Source: Salinispora vitiensis
GTDB lineage: Bacteria; Actinomycetota; Actinomycetes; Mycobacteriales; Micromonosporaceae
Reading direction: 5' to 3'
Length of the DNA stretch: 64,000 bases
Assembly (NCBI RefSeq): GCF_000378825.1
Contig: NZ_KB900388.1
Location: forward strand, 743,947-807,946
The notes under the pieces are model-generated. The model ran no database searches. It saw nothing but the letters and a program-made list of their open reading frames with translations, and was not told the origin of the DNA. The position numbers were made by a program, and so were the translations under genes. Below, piece after piece: positions 34,411-41,829 of this stretch; the stretch's first letter is position 1; every line of letters starts with the position of its first letter.

Positions 34411-34538
34411 AGACGAGGGGAGTACTTCCCGCGAGCCATTCCGGTCAGTACGGCGGGCCCCGGAGCCTGCCTCGGATGGTTGCCCACGAAAGTGGGTGAA
34501 GGAGACCTCGAGCATGGCATCGTGTTCGAGGAGGCTCC
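34411..34538 (+). promoter_or_regulatory. yybP-ykoY-type Mn2+ riboswitch leader (TerC gene)
   Basis: Class motifs: GAGGGGAGTACTTCCC at 34415-34430, GTCAGTACGGC at 34444-34454, and GGAGACCTCG at 34501-34510. P1 is CGAGG (34414-34418) with CCTCG (34506-34510). The P1 3' strand CCTCGA (34506-34511) is also complementary to TCGAGG (34526-34531), which overlaps the ribosome site GAGGAGG (34528-34534). Without Mn2+ the P1 strand can hide the ribosome site; with Mn2+ P1 forms and frees it. The aptamer call rests on seen motifs; the mechanism is inference. Confidence 0.9.
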
Positions 34539-35552
34539 ATGACCGATTTGTACCTTTCTGCCGAGCTGCAGTCGGTCGGTACACCGACGCTGTGGGGCGT
34601 CACCATCGCCGGTATCGTCGTGCTGCTGGTGCTCGACTTCCTGGTCACCCGGCGGCCGCACGAGGTATCGCTCCGGGAGGCGCTGGCCTGGTCGGCGTTC
34701 TACCTCGCGCTGCCGCTGGCGTTCGGCGCCTGGCTCTGGTCCCGCTACGGCTCGCAGCAGGGCGTCGAGTACCTGACCGGCTACCTGGTGGAGAAGTCCC
34801 TCTCGGTAGACAACCTCTTCGTCTTCATGCTGCTGCTGGCCGCGTTCGCGGTGCCCCCGGTGCTCGCCCAGCGGGTCCTGCTGTTCGGGATCACCGGTGC
34901 CCTGGTGCTGCGCGCGGTGTTCATCGCACTCGGCGCGGCTGCTCTGCAGACACTCGACTTCGCCTTCCTGCTCTTCGCCCTCATCCTGCTCGCCACCGCG
35001 GCGAAGCTGCTGCGCGACGCGATCTCCGGCCAGGAGCAGGAGGTCGACATCAACGGAATGCGCTCGGTACGGCTCCTGCGCAGGTTCATGCCGGTCACCC
35101 AGGACTACCAGGGTACGAAGATGGTCGTCCGCCTCGCCGGCCGGCGAACCCTCACCCCGCTGGCCCTGGTGGTCGTCGCGGTGCTCGCCACTGATGTGGT
35201 CTTCGCCGTCGATTCGGTGCCCGCCGTGTACGGCATCACCGAAGATCCGTACCTGGTCTTCGCCACCAACGCCTTCGCGCTGCTCGGGCTGCGGGCGCTC
35301 TACTTCGTCCTGCACGCCGCGCTCAGCCGGCTGGTTCACCTCAACTACGGACTCGCGGTCATCCTCGCCTTCATCGGAGTGAAGCTGGGCCTGCACTGGG
35401 CCCACGGGGTCTGGCCGGGGGTGCCGCAGATTCCGACCCTGGCATCACTCGCAGTGATTCTCGTTGTCCTCGTGGCGGTCACCGCCACAAGCCTGTACGC
35501 GACCCGTACCAGCAGGTCGGGCGCCAGCACCGTCGGCCGGGGCCCCACCTGA
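34539..35552 (+). CDS. TerC family membrane protein (Alx-like Mn exporter)
   Basis: 337 residues with about nine helices. TerC hallmarks: YLVEKSLSVDNLFVFMLLLAAF, and ATDVVFAVDSVPAVYGITEDPYLVFATNAFALLGLRALYF, containing the conserved Asp residues in membrane helices that probably bind metal. Members such as Alx and MeeF/MeeY export Mn2+, including to supply secreted metalloenzymes. GAGGAGG precedes the ATG. The Mn2+ riboswitch upstream supports Mn rather than tellurite as the physiological substrate. Confidence 0.92.
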   Translation: MTDLYLSAELQSVGTPTLWGVTIAGIVVLLVLDFLVTRRPHEVSLREALAWSAFYLALPLAFGAWLWSRYGSQQGVEYLTGYLVEKSLSVDNLFVFMLLLAAFAVPPVLAQRVLLFGITGALVLRAVFIALGAAALQTLDFAFLLFALILLATAAKLLRDAISGQEQEVDINGMRSVRLLRRFMPVTQDYQGTKMVVRLAGRRTLTPLALVVVAVLATDVVFAVDSVPAVYGITEDPYLVFATNAFALLGLRALYFVLHAALSRLVHLNYGLAVILAFIGVKLGLHWAHGVWPGVPQIPTLASLAVILVVLVAVTATSLYATRTSRSGASTVGRGPT

Positions 35553-35608
35553 CCGAGGGCGTTCACCATCGGTGCGCGGCGCCCGCGGTGCCGCCGGGCA
35601 ACCGGGAG

Positions 35609-35633
35609 GTTTGTCCAGCCTTGCCCGGGGAAC
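35609..35633 (+). promoter_or_regulatory. Possible SigB/SigF-type promoter of the NDH-2-like gene
   Basis: GTTT (35609-35612), 15 bases, GGGAAC (35628-35633). The -10 differs from GGGTAT at two positions. The start codon at 35643 is just 9 bases downstream, so a near-leaderless mRNA would result. Confidence 0.4.
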
Positions 35634-35642
35634 GGCGGTGGA

Positions 35643-36944
35643 ATGACGAAGCCTCGGGTGGTGATCGTAGGGGCCGGTTTCGCCGGGTACCACGCGGCAA
35701 AGACACTCAGCCGGCTGGCCCGGGATCAGGCCGAGATCGTGCTGCTGAACACGACCGACTACTTCCTGTACCTGCCGCTGCTGCCGGAGGTCGCCGCCGG
35801 TGTCGTCGAGCCGTCCCGGATCTCGGTGCCGCTGGCGGGGACCCTCGATGGCGTCCGCCTCGTGGTCGGCGAAGCCGACCACGTTGACCTGCGGAACCGC
35901 TGGGTCGGTTTCACCCAGCCGGAGGGGGAGCGGAACCGCCTCGCGTACGACCGGCTGGTGCTGGCGGTCGGCAGCGTCAACAAGCTGCTGCCGATCCCGG
36001 GGGTGACCGAGTACGCGCACGGCTTTCGCGGCCTGCCAGAGGCGCTCTACCTCCACGACCACGTGGTGCGACAGGTTGAACTCGCGGAACAGGCCACCGA
36101 CCCGGCCGAACAACGGGCGCGGTCCACCTTCGTGGTGGTGGGAGCCGGCTACACCGGTACGGAGGTGGCCGCCCACGGGCAGCTGTTCACCGACCGGCTC
36201 GTCGGGCAGCGGTCCCGGCTGAAGCTTCGGCCCCGGTGGATGCTGGTCGACGTGGCGCCGCGGGTGCTACCCGAGCTGGACCGGCGGATGTCCGACACCG
36301 CCCACCGGGTCCTGGACGAGCGGGGCGTGGATGTGCGGATGGGAACCTCGGTTGCGGTCGCGACCGCCGATGGGGTCAAGCTCACCGACGGGGAGTTCAT
36401 CCAGACCTGCTCCCTCATCTGGTGTGTCGGGGTCCGCCCCGATCCATTTGTGGAGCAGCTCGGTCTGCGGACCGAGAAGGGCCGGCTGGTGACCGATGAG
36501 TACCTCAACGTGCCGGGCTTTCCGGAGGTGTACGCCTGTGGCGACGCCGCGGCCGTGCCCGACCTGGCCCAGCCCGGGCAGGTATGCGCGATGACCGCCC
36601 AGCACGCCCAGCGGCAGGGCAAGCTGGTCGCCCGCAACATCGCCGCCTCGTACGGGCAGGGCACCCGCAAGCCGTACCACCACCATGACCTGGGCTGGGT
36701 GGTTGACCTGGGTGGTCGGGATGCGGCGGCGAACCCGTTGAAGGTGCCGCTGGCCGGACTGCCCGCCAAGGTGGTGACCCGGGGATATCACCTGCTCAAC
36801 CTGCCCGGTAATCGCGCCCGGGTGGGCGCCGACTGGCTGCTGGACGCTACCCTGCCCCGTCCGGCGGTCCAGTTGAGCCTGGTGCCGGCCAACTCGGTTC
36901 CGTTGGAGAGCAGCTCCCCCGAGGTGCCCGCCCCGATGGGATAG
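35643..36944 (+). CDS. Type II NADH dehydrogenase-like FAD oxidoreductase
   Basis: 433 residues. The FAD-binding VVIVGAGFAGYHAAKTL is at the N-terminus, the NAD(P)H-binding FVVVGAGYTGTEVAAHG near residue 165, and YACGDAAAVPD near 300 completes the pattern. It passes electrons from NADH to quinone at the inner face of the membrane. A C-terminal hydrophobic patch (LGWVVDLGGRDAAANPL) fits membrane binding. It is upstream of a convergent DUF2267 fusion gene with a shared terminator. Confidence 0.87.
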   Translation: MTKPRVVIVGAGFAGYHAAKTLSRLARDQAEIVLLNTTDYFLYLPLLPEVAAGVVEPSRISVPLAGTLDGVRLVVGEADHVDLRNRWVGFTQPEGERNRLAYDRLVLAVGSVNKLLPIPGVTEYAHGFRGLPEALYLHDHVVRQVELAEQATDPAEQRARSTFVVVGAGYTGTEVAAHGQLFTDRLVGQRSRLKLRPRWMLVDVAPRVLPELDRRMSDTAHRVLDERGVDVRMGTSVAVATADGVKLTDGEFIQTCSLIWCVGVRPDPFVEQLGLRTEKGRLVTDEYLNVPGFPEVYACGDAAAVPDLAQPGQVCAMTAQHAQRQGKLVARNIAASYGQGTRKPYHHHDLGWVVDLGGRDAAANPLKVPLAGLPAKVVTRGYHLLNLPGNRARVGADWLLDATLPRPAVQLSLVPANSVPLESSSPEVPAPMG

Positions 36945-36948
36945 GCAG

Positions 36949-37006
36949 GGGAAGGGGCCCGCCGCGACCAGATGGTGCGACCAGGTTTTGGCGGTGGCCC
37001 CTTCCC
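36949..37006. terminator. Bidirectional terminator
   Basis: GGGAAGGGGCC (36949-36959) pairs perfectly with GGCCCCTTCCC (36996-37006), and an inner GCCGC/GCGGT-type helix extends it. It separates the convergent NDH-2-like and DUF2267 fusion genes. Confidence 0.75.
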
Positions 37007-37022
37007 GTTACGGGGCGCCGGG

Positions 37023-38000
37023 CTAGCCCGCCATCCCGGCCCCCACCTCGTCGATCGCGTCGTCGACGGCGTGGGCCAGGTCAACGTCCGGTCCGGTCAC
37101 CTCGGGAGCCCTTCGGGGCCGGGAGGTCGCCACCGTCAACACGGCGGTGGTGCGGTCCGGTTGTCCGATCGAAGGTCCGCGTCCGATCTGCAGTCGGAGC
37201 CGGTCGAGTCGGTCCAGCACCCGGCCGAGGTTCTCGGTGGGCAGCTCGACTGTTCGGGACAGCCCGTGCCGATCACCGGACCAGTACGGGAGGCGGGCCA
37301 ACTCCTCGCGTAGCTGTTCCTCGTCGAGCGGTGGGGTTGCGGCCGTCCCTCCGATCACGCCGCCCCCGGGCTCGGGCGGGGCGAGTAGGTCCCGCAACTC
37401 CTCCGGGACGTGCAGCGACTCGACCAGGTCCGCATCCCGGTCGGCCAGCGCGGTGAGGGTGGCCGCCGCCTGGTACCGGGCCTGCTCCGGGGTACGGCCG
37501 CTCAGCCGCCCCACCTCGGCGAGGAAGCCGGGTAGGTCGGGGCGGTCCTCGATACCGCCCACCGGGATGATGTCGTGTAGCCGGCTCGGCACGGCCGCGA
37601 GTAGCCGGCCGCGTTCGGCCGCACCCAGTGTGCGGGCCAGGGTCAGCACCGTCGCCGTCGCGCCCACCTTCGCGGTGGGGAAGTCGACCCCGGACCGCCG
37701 GCCGACATCGGCCACCAGATCCTGGTAGCTGATCGTGGTGGCACTGCTGGGGCCACTGTCCGGGATAGGCCGTGAATGTTCCGCGGTGCCGACCGGAGGT
37801 GGGGCGGGACCACCGTTGGTGCTGGTCGGTTTGTGGCGTCCCGCTGGCGCGGGTCCGTTGCGCCGCCGTTGGTCAAGGCTGGTCAACTGCTTGGTGGCGC
37901 CCAGGCTGGCCCCGGTCCCGCTGGGCCGCTGTCCCTGGCTCCGGGCCTGACGGGCGAGTGCCCGGCGGCGTTGGTTGTCGCCCTCCATCTGCTTGCGCAT
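37023..38000 (-). CDS. DUF2267 protein fused to a pterin-dehydratase-like domain
   Basis: 325 residues in three parts: a basic start (MRKQMEGDNQRRRALARQAR) and linker to about 88; a DUF2267 domain at 90-205 (YQDLVADVGRRSGVDFPTAK, PVGGIEDRPDLPGFLAEV); and a C-terminal 226-318 segment (LARLPYWSGDRHGLSRTVELP, VTGPDVDLAHAVDDAID) patterned on 4a-hydroxytetrahydrobiopterin dehydratase (PCD). The catalytic HHP of PCD, expected around 268-282, is missing. GGAGGAGG precedes the ATG. A SigB/SigF-like promoter lies upstream. Function unknown. Confidence 0.75.
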   Translation of the reverse strand: MRKQMEGDNQRRRALARQARSQGQRPSGTGASLGATKQLTSLDQRRRNGPAPAGRHKPTSTNGGPAPPPVGTAEHSRPIPDSGPSSATTISYQDLVADVGRRSGVDFPTAKVGATATVLTLARTLGAAERGRLLAAVPSRLHDIIPVGGIEDRPDLPGFLAEVGRLSGRTPEQARYQAAATLTALADRDADLVESLHVPEELRDLLAPPEPGGGVIGGTAATPPLDEEQLREELARLPYWSGDRHGLSRTVELPTENLGRVLDRLDRLRLQIGRGPSIGQPDRTTAVLTVATSRPRRAPEVTGPDVDLAHAVDDAIDEVGAGMAG

Positions 38001-38038
38001 GTGGCCTCCTCCAGTGCGGTTCCCGCTGTCATCGATGC

Positions 38039-38064
38039 CTTCCCACCGCTGGCGAGCAGGAAAC
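38039..38064 (-). promoter_or_regulatory. SigB/SigF-like promoter of the DUF2267 fusion gene
   Basis: On the minus strand GTTT (38064-38061), 16 bases, GGGAAG (38044-38039), ending about 38 bases before the start codon. One of two DUF2267 genes in the window with this promoter shape. Confidence 0.5.
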
Positions 38065-38193
38065 GGGCCTGGGCATGGCCGCGGAGTCGGCGCGGGATCC
38101 TCATCCGACCGGGGTGATGGTTGCTCACCCGGTTGAGCCGGACGATCGCAGTGGACCGGTGGACTTCCGAGGTATGCGGAAGGGAAGGTCGTG

Positions 38194-38499
38194 ATGAAGC
38201 GGATCGTCGAGATCATCCCCGCCCGACCCGGCTGGTACGCACGTTGGCGGCTGGCACCCGGTGGCACCCGGTGCTACCCGGTCAGCCTGTGGGTCCTGCT
38301 TGAGGAGAGCGACGGCACGGGCCGGGAGGTGATCGGGGTGGATTGCGTCGGGCAGTGGCCCGGTGCGGACGACAACGAGTCCGGCGGGGAGTTTCTCCGC
38401 TACCTCTTCCAGACTCCGGATTCGGGCGCGCCTGGGGATGCCGAACCAGCGACGGTGGTGCCGGGGCGGGTAACCGGCCCTGACCTGCGGGCGGTGTAG
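38194..38499 (+). CDS. Conserved small protein of unknown function
   Basis: 101 residues starting MKRIVEIIPARPGWYARWRL. Sequence is globular and slightly acidic, with a beta-rich first half (IVEIIPARPGWYARW, CYPVSLWVLLEE, EVIGVDCVGQW) and a disordered C-terminus. No signal or membrane segment. The ATG at 38194 is preceded by GGGAAGG; a GTG one codon before is also possible. I recognise it as a conserved actinobacterial hypothetical type but assign no function. Confidence 0.65.
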   Translation: MKRIVEIIPARPGWYARWRLAPGGTRCYPVSLWVLLEESDGTGREVIGVDCVGQWPGADDNESGGEFLRYLFQTPDSGAPGDAEPATVVPGRVTGPDLRAV

Positions 38500-38721
38500 G
38501 CAGCGGGCGGTGTGAGCAGCGGTATCGACGATGGAGAGCGGCGCGGTGCCGCTCTTCCGCCCGCAGCGTTCGGCCGGACCGACGGTAGCGGTGACCTGAG
38601 GTGTCGGAACTCGGCGGGTCGTTCGAATGTTGAATATTTTTCCCGAATGTCCCCGGCGGTGGCCCCGGGCACCGAGGATCGACAGTGGGGATAGACGTAC
38701 CAGCTGTCTGGGGGCGACAGT

Positions 38722-39207
38722 ATGAGGTTCTCCGTCGTAGACGTCGGTTACGACCAGCGGCAGGTCGATTCCTGCCTGGATGAGCTCGGGGTTCGATTGA
38801 GCCGGTTGGCGGCACGTGCAGAGGGCACCGCGCGGGCCGGCCGGGAGTGGGACGAGATTCGCGAGGAGGCGGCGGGTCTCTGTGGGGTGCTTCAGCGGCT
38901 CGACCTTGGCGACGTGGCGCGGCGGCCCGTTGACCCACCCGATCGGGAAGCCGCTGAGCGGGAGGTGACCGATTTGCTGCTCCGGGCGCGACTGGAGTTC
39001 GACTCCGCCCGGGAGGAGGCTCGACAGGTGCGCGAGCAGGCCTACACCGAGGCGGTGCAGGCCCGTCGGGAGCTTGAGGCGGCGCTACACGCTCGACGGC
39101 GCCGGGCGGTCCGGGTTGACGAGATCCTCGGTGGCGCGACGGAGGCGGTGCCGACCGACACGCCGACCGCCGCCTCCGCCGTGGCGCCGAGCCGAGCCGC
39201 CCACTGA
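38722..39207 (+). CDS. DivIVA-domain-like coiled-coil protein
   Basis: 161 residues. The start FSVVDVGYDQRQVDSCLDELGVRLSRL resembles the N-terminal DivIVA/GpsB motif (F....GYD..QVD.fL). The rest is strongly charged coiled coil (REAAEREVTDLLLRARLEFDSAREEARQVREQA) with a short disordered Ala/Thr-rich end. It may be a polar or cell-wall scaffold. GGGGGCGA precedes the ATG. The 222-base upstream gap contains an AT-rich patch with the direct repeat CGAATGT. Confidence 0.65.
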   Translation: MRFSVVDVGYDQRQVDSCLDELGVRLSRLAARAEGTARAGREWDEIREEAAGLCGVLQRLDLGDVARRPVDPPDREAAEREVTDLLLRARLEFDSAREEARQVREQAYTEAVQARRELEAALHARRRRAVRVDEILGGATEAVPTDTPTAASAVAPSRAAH

Positions 39208-39298
39208 GGGGTAATTCGCCTACCGGGGACCATGGCCCCGCCGGGGATGGTTCGCCTGGTGGGGATGGACGCACCCGGTTGTGCGGCGCGGGATCCCG

Positions 39299-40144
39299 TC
39301 ACACCAACGCGCCGACGATGGTGTTCGCCCGGGTTTCGTGCTGGGCGTACGCGTCGGGGAAAGCCGATACCTGGACAGACTGGGCAGCCCAAGCGACGCT
39401 CATCTCCTGCCAGCCGGGGACCTGTAGGAGTGCCTGGTAGAACGCCTCGGCGGCGTAAGTCGGAGTCATCAGCTCGGCGACGCTACCCCAGCCGGTGCTT
39501 GCGCGCTGCTGGAACAGGCCGACCGAGTCGTGGTCCCAACCAACCGCCTCATGCGGGTAGTTCTGTGACTCCGGCACGCCCGCGTTGGCGTAGTTGAGCA
39601 GGGTGCTCTCCTGCATCGCGGTGGCGATGGCGACGACCAGACCACGATGCGGGATGCTCATCTCGGTCCCGACGTCGACGATCGTCTTTGCGTTGTCCAT
39701 CTGGGTCTGGGTCAGCCCGGCGACCGGTTGGGGCGGTGCCGGCATGCTGAAGGTCGGCTCCTGCTCGGCCGCAGTGGGGCTGGCGGTTTCGGTCGGGGTG
39801 GCGGTCTCGGTCGGGCTGGGGCTGGTCGAGGCGGCGTCGTCGCGAAGGAGGGAGCGCGTAGCGCGCTCTGCCGCTTCGCCCCGTTCCGCTGCCGCCTCGG
39901 CGACTGCGGCCTGCTCGGGCTGCTCGGGGGTCTGCCGCGTCCCAATGAAAGTGGCTACGCCGAGGCAGCCGGTGAGGCCGGCGGCGAGCGCGACCCGGGC
40001 CGGGGTTGACGCCAGCAGCGTGCGTAGCCCGCTACTGGAGGTGCGGACGGGCTGGGTAGTCCGTTCGGTGGAGGTTTCATCGGTCGACTGGGTAGCCGAT
40101 CCGTGCTGTGTTGTCTTCTCGGTGAACGCGTCGTCGGGGTGCAT
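39299..40144 (-). CDS. Membrane-anchored lysozyme-like (transglycosylase-like) protein
   Basis: 281 residues. A polar N-terminus (about 45) is followed by a membrane anchor (VALAAGLTGCLGVATFIG), a Glu/Ala and Pro/Thr-rich linker, and a C-terminal domain of about 130 residues. VVAIATAMQESTLLNY has the Glu of lysozyme-like folds, and WDHDSVGLFQQRASTGWG the GLFQ motif. It may cleave or bind peptidoglycan outside the cell. Its upstream gap includes GGTTAC-AAGGTT repeats. Confidence 0.75.
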   Translation of the reverse strand: MHPDDAFTEKTTQHGSATQSTDETSTERTTQPVRTSSSGLRTLLASTPARVALAAGLTGCLGVATFIGTRQTPEQPEQAAVAEAAAERGEAAERATRSLLRDDAASTSPSPTETATPTETASPTAAEQEPTFSMPAPPQPVAGLTQTQMDNAKTIVDVGTEMSIPHRGLVVAIATAMQESTLLNYANAGVPESQNYPHEAVGWDHDSVGLFQQRASTGWGSVAELMTPTYAAEAFYQALLQVPGWQEMSVAWAAQSVQVSAFPDAYAQHETRANTIVGALV

Positions 40145-40441
40145 CCGCCGAGGCTAGAAAGCAGATCGCTCGCTGCCATCGGTCCGATCCGTGGGGTGCG
40201 TCACTAATTGCCGCACAGTTCGGATGGGGTGGATGAGGTCCGGGGAAACCGTACAAACCTCATTTATCGCTAATGTCGGAAATAGGCGTTTAGGGAGCTG
40301 GAAAGGTTACAAGGTTCTGATCTTGCCGGGTGGCCTGATCCATGGCTTAACCCCTCCTCCGAACAGCTGGCGACTGATCCGGCGTTCGGTTAAGCAGTGG
40401 TCGGTCGGACTGCTGACCCGACAGGTCCGGATCGCCATGGC
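40145..40441. other. Gap between the lysozyme-like and OsmC genes
   Basis: About 297 bases, both neighbours on the minus strand. No gene. It holds a GC-poor part (40245-40330) with GGTTAC at 40306 and a second GGTT shortly after, possibly part of the promoter for the lysozyme-like gene. I find no recognisable riboswitch. Confidence 0.45.
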
Positions 40442-40870
40442 TCAGTGTCGGCCGTTGTCGGTCAGCGCCACCGTCAGGTGGTGCCGGCTCGCATCCTCGG
40501 TGGAGAAGGGCCAGAGCCGATCAGCGTGTTCCACCAGGTCAGCCAACTGTTGGCGGGTCAGTCCGACCGACGAGATGGAGGCGTTCACGTCGGCCCGGTA
40601 CCGGCCGTCGTCGTCGCGGCCGAGCTTCGCCTCGGCCCGCACTTGGACCGTGTGGGCCTCGTCGGTGATCTCACCGGCCGCTTCCACCGCGGCGTGGTGC
40701 AGGCAGGAGGCGAAGGCCGCAGCGAGCAACTGCGACGGGCTCAGCCCGGTGCAGTGCGGAGCCAGTGGGGATGCCAGGGCGGTGGAGAGCCCGCCATCCT
40801 CGGTGCGGACGTGCCCGCCCTCCGCCGTCGCGGTGGCTGTCTCGTTCAGCCAGGAGCTGTGCTGGGACAT
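40442..40870 (-). CDS. OsmC/Ohr family protein lacking the second cysteine
   Basis: 142 residues. Ohr/OsmC pattern: GLSPSQLLAAAFASCLHHA contains the peroxidatic Cys56, with a segment LADLVEHADRLWPFST where Ohr enzymes have CPYS, so the resolving Cys is replaced by Trp120. Cys40 (LAPHCTGLS) is an extra Cys. It may reduce organic hydroperoxides using Cys40 or an external thiol, or have another role. The ATG at 40868-40870 with GGGAGG is preferred. Promoter of SigB/SigF form upstream. Confidence 0.82.
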   Translation of the reverse strand: MSQHSSWLNETATATAEGGHVRTEDGGLSTALASPLAPHCTGLSPSQLLAAAFASCLHHAAVEAAGEITDEAHTVQVRAEAKLGRDDDGRYRADVNASISSVGLTRQQLADLVEHADRLWPFSTEDASRHHLTVALTDNGRH

Positions 40871-40897
40871 GGTGTTCCTCCCGTCACTCACCCCGGG

Positions 40898-40923
40898 CTA
40901 CCCGGCGTTCGGCCGCGCGAAAC
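40898..40923 (-). promoter_or_regulatory. SigB/SigF-type promoter of the OsmC gene
   Basis: On the minus strand GTTT (40923-40920), 16 bases, GGGTAG (40903-40898). Transcription would begin about 20 bases before the start codon. OsmC-like genes are known SigB targets in Streptomyces. Confidence 0.6.
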
Positions 40924-41081
40924 CGCGCTCCGGGCAGCGAAGAGCAGCTCCGGGGAGCGGAGTCGGCTGGGCCTGTCGTTTCGTTTCGGCCCCGGCCGGG
41001 AGCGTCCGAGTAGCCTGCACAGCGGGGGCACAGGAAGCGCACAACCGCCCTACAGCGGGAGCATCCAGGATGAGGGCCATG

Positions 41082-41825
41082 ATGACCAACGAGCAGGTGG
41101 GACCAGCCCGGGTTGACCTCCGCCGCCCCGACGGTCAGCCCGTGCGGGTCCTGGTGGTTGACGACGAATCCACCCTGTCCGACCTGCTGTCGATGGCGCT
41201 GCGCTACGAGGGTTGGCAGGTGCGTACCGCCGGCAATGGGATGGCGGCGCTGAGCACGGCCCGTCAGTTCCAGCCGGACGCCGTGGTGCTCGACGTGATG
41301 CTGCCCGACCTGGACGGCTTCGCGGTGCTGCGTCGCCTACGCGAGGTGGCTCCGACCGTGCCGGTGCTCTTCCTGACCGCGCGGGACGCGGTCGAGGACC
41401 GGATTGCCGGGTTGACCGTCGGCGGCGATGACTACGTGACCAAGCCGTTCAGTCTGGAGGAGGTGATCGCCCGCCTGCGAGCGCTGCTGCGCCGCTCCGG
41501 CTTCGCGATCGCCGCCCGGCAGGAGGCCGTGCTCACCGTCGGCGACCTCTCCCTCGACGAGGACAGCCACGAGGTGAGCCGGGGCGGAAAGTTGATCGCG
41601 TTAACCGCCACCGAGTTTGAGTTGCTGCGTTATCTCATGCGTAACCCGCGCCGGGTGCTCAGCAAGGCGCAGATCCTGGACCGCGTCTGGAACTACGACT
41701 TCGGAGGTCAGGCCAACGTGGTCGAGCTGTACATCTCGTACCTGCGCAAGAAGATCGACGTCGGCCGCGCGCCGATGATCCACACCCTGCGCGGGGCGGG
41801 CTATGTGCTCAAGCCCGCCGACTGA
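41082..41825 (+). CDS. OmpR-family response regulator
   Basis: 247 residues. The receiver domain has VLVVDDEST, phospho-acceptor Asp in VLDVMLPDLDGF, FLTARD and YVTKPFS. The C-terminal winged helix has ALTATEFELLRYLM, LDRVWNYDFGG and YISYLRKKI, an OmpR/PhoB effector. It is paired with the histidine kinase gene 4 bases downstream, and lies ahead of two envelope glycosyltransferase genes, its possible targets. ATG codons at 41070 and 41079 are alternatives. Confidence 0.93.
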   Translation: MTNEQVGPARVDLRRPDGQPVRVLVVDDESTLSDLLSMALRYEGWQVRTAGNGMAALSTARQFQPDAVVLDVMLPDLDGFAVLRRLREVAPTVPVLFLTARDAVEDRIAGLTVGGDDYVTKPFSLEEVIARLRALLRRSGFAIAARQEAVLTVGDLSLDEDSHEVSRGGKLIALTATEFELLRYLMRNPRRVLSKAQILDRVWNYDFGGQANVVELYISYLRKKIDVGRAPMIHTLRGAGYVLKPAD

Positions 41826-41829
41826 AGGG

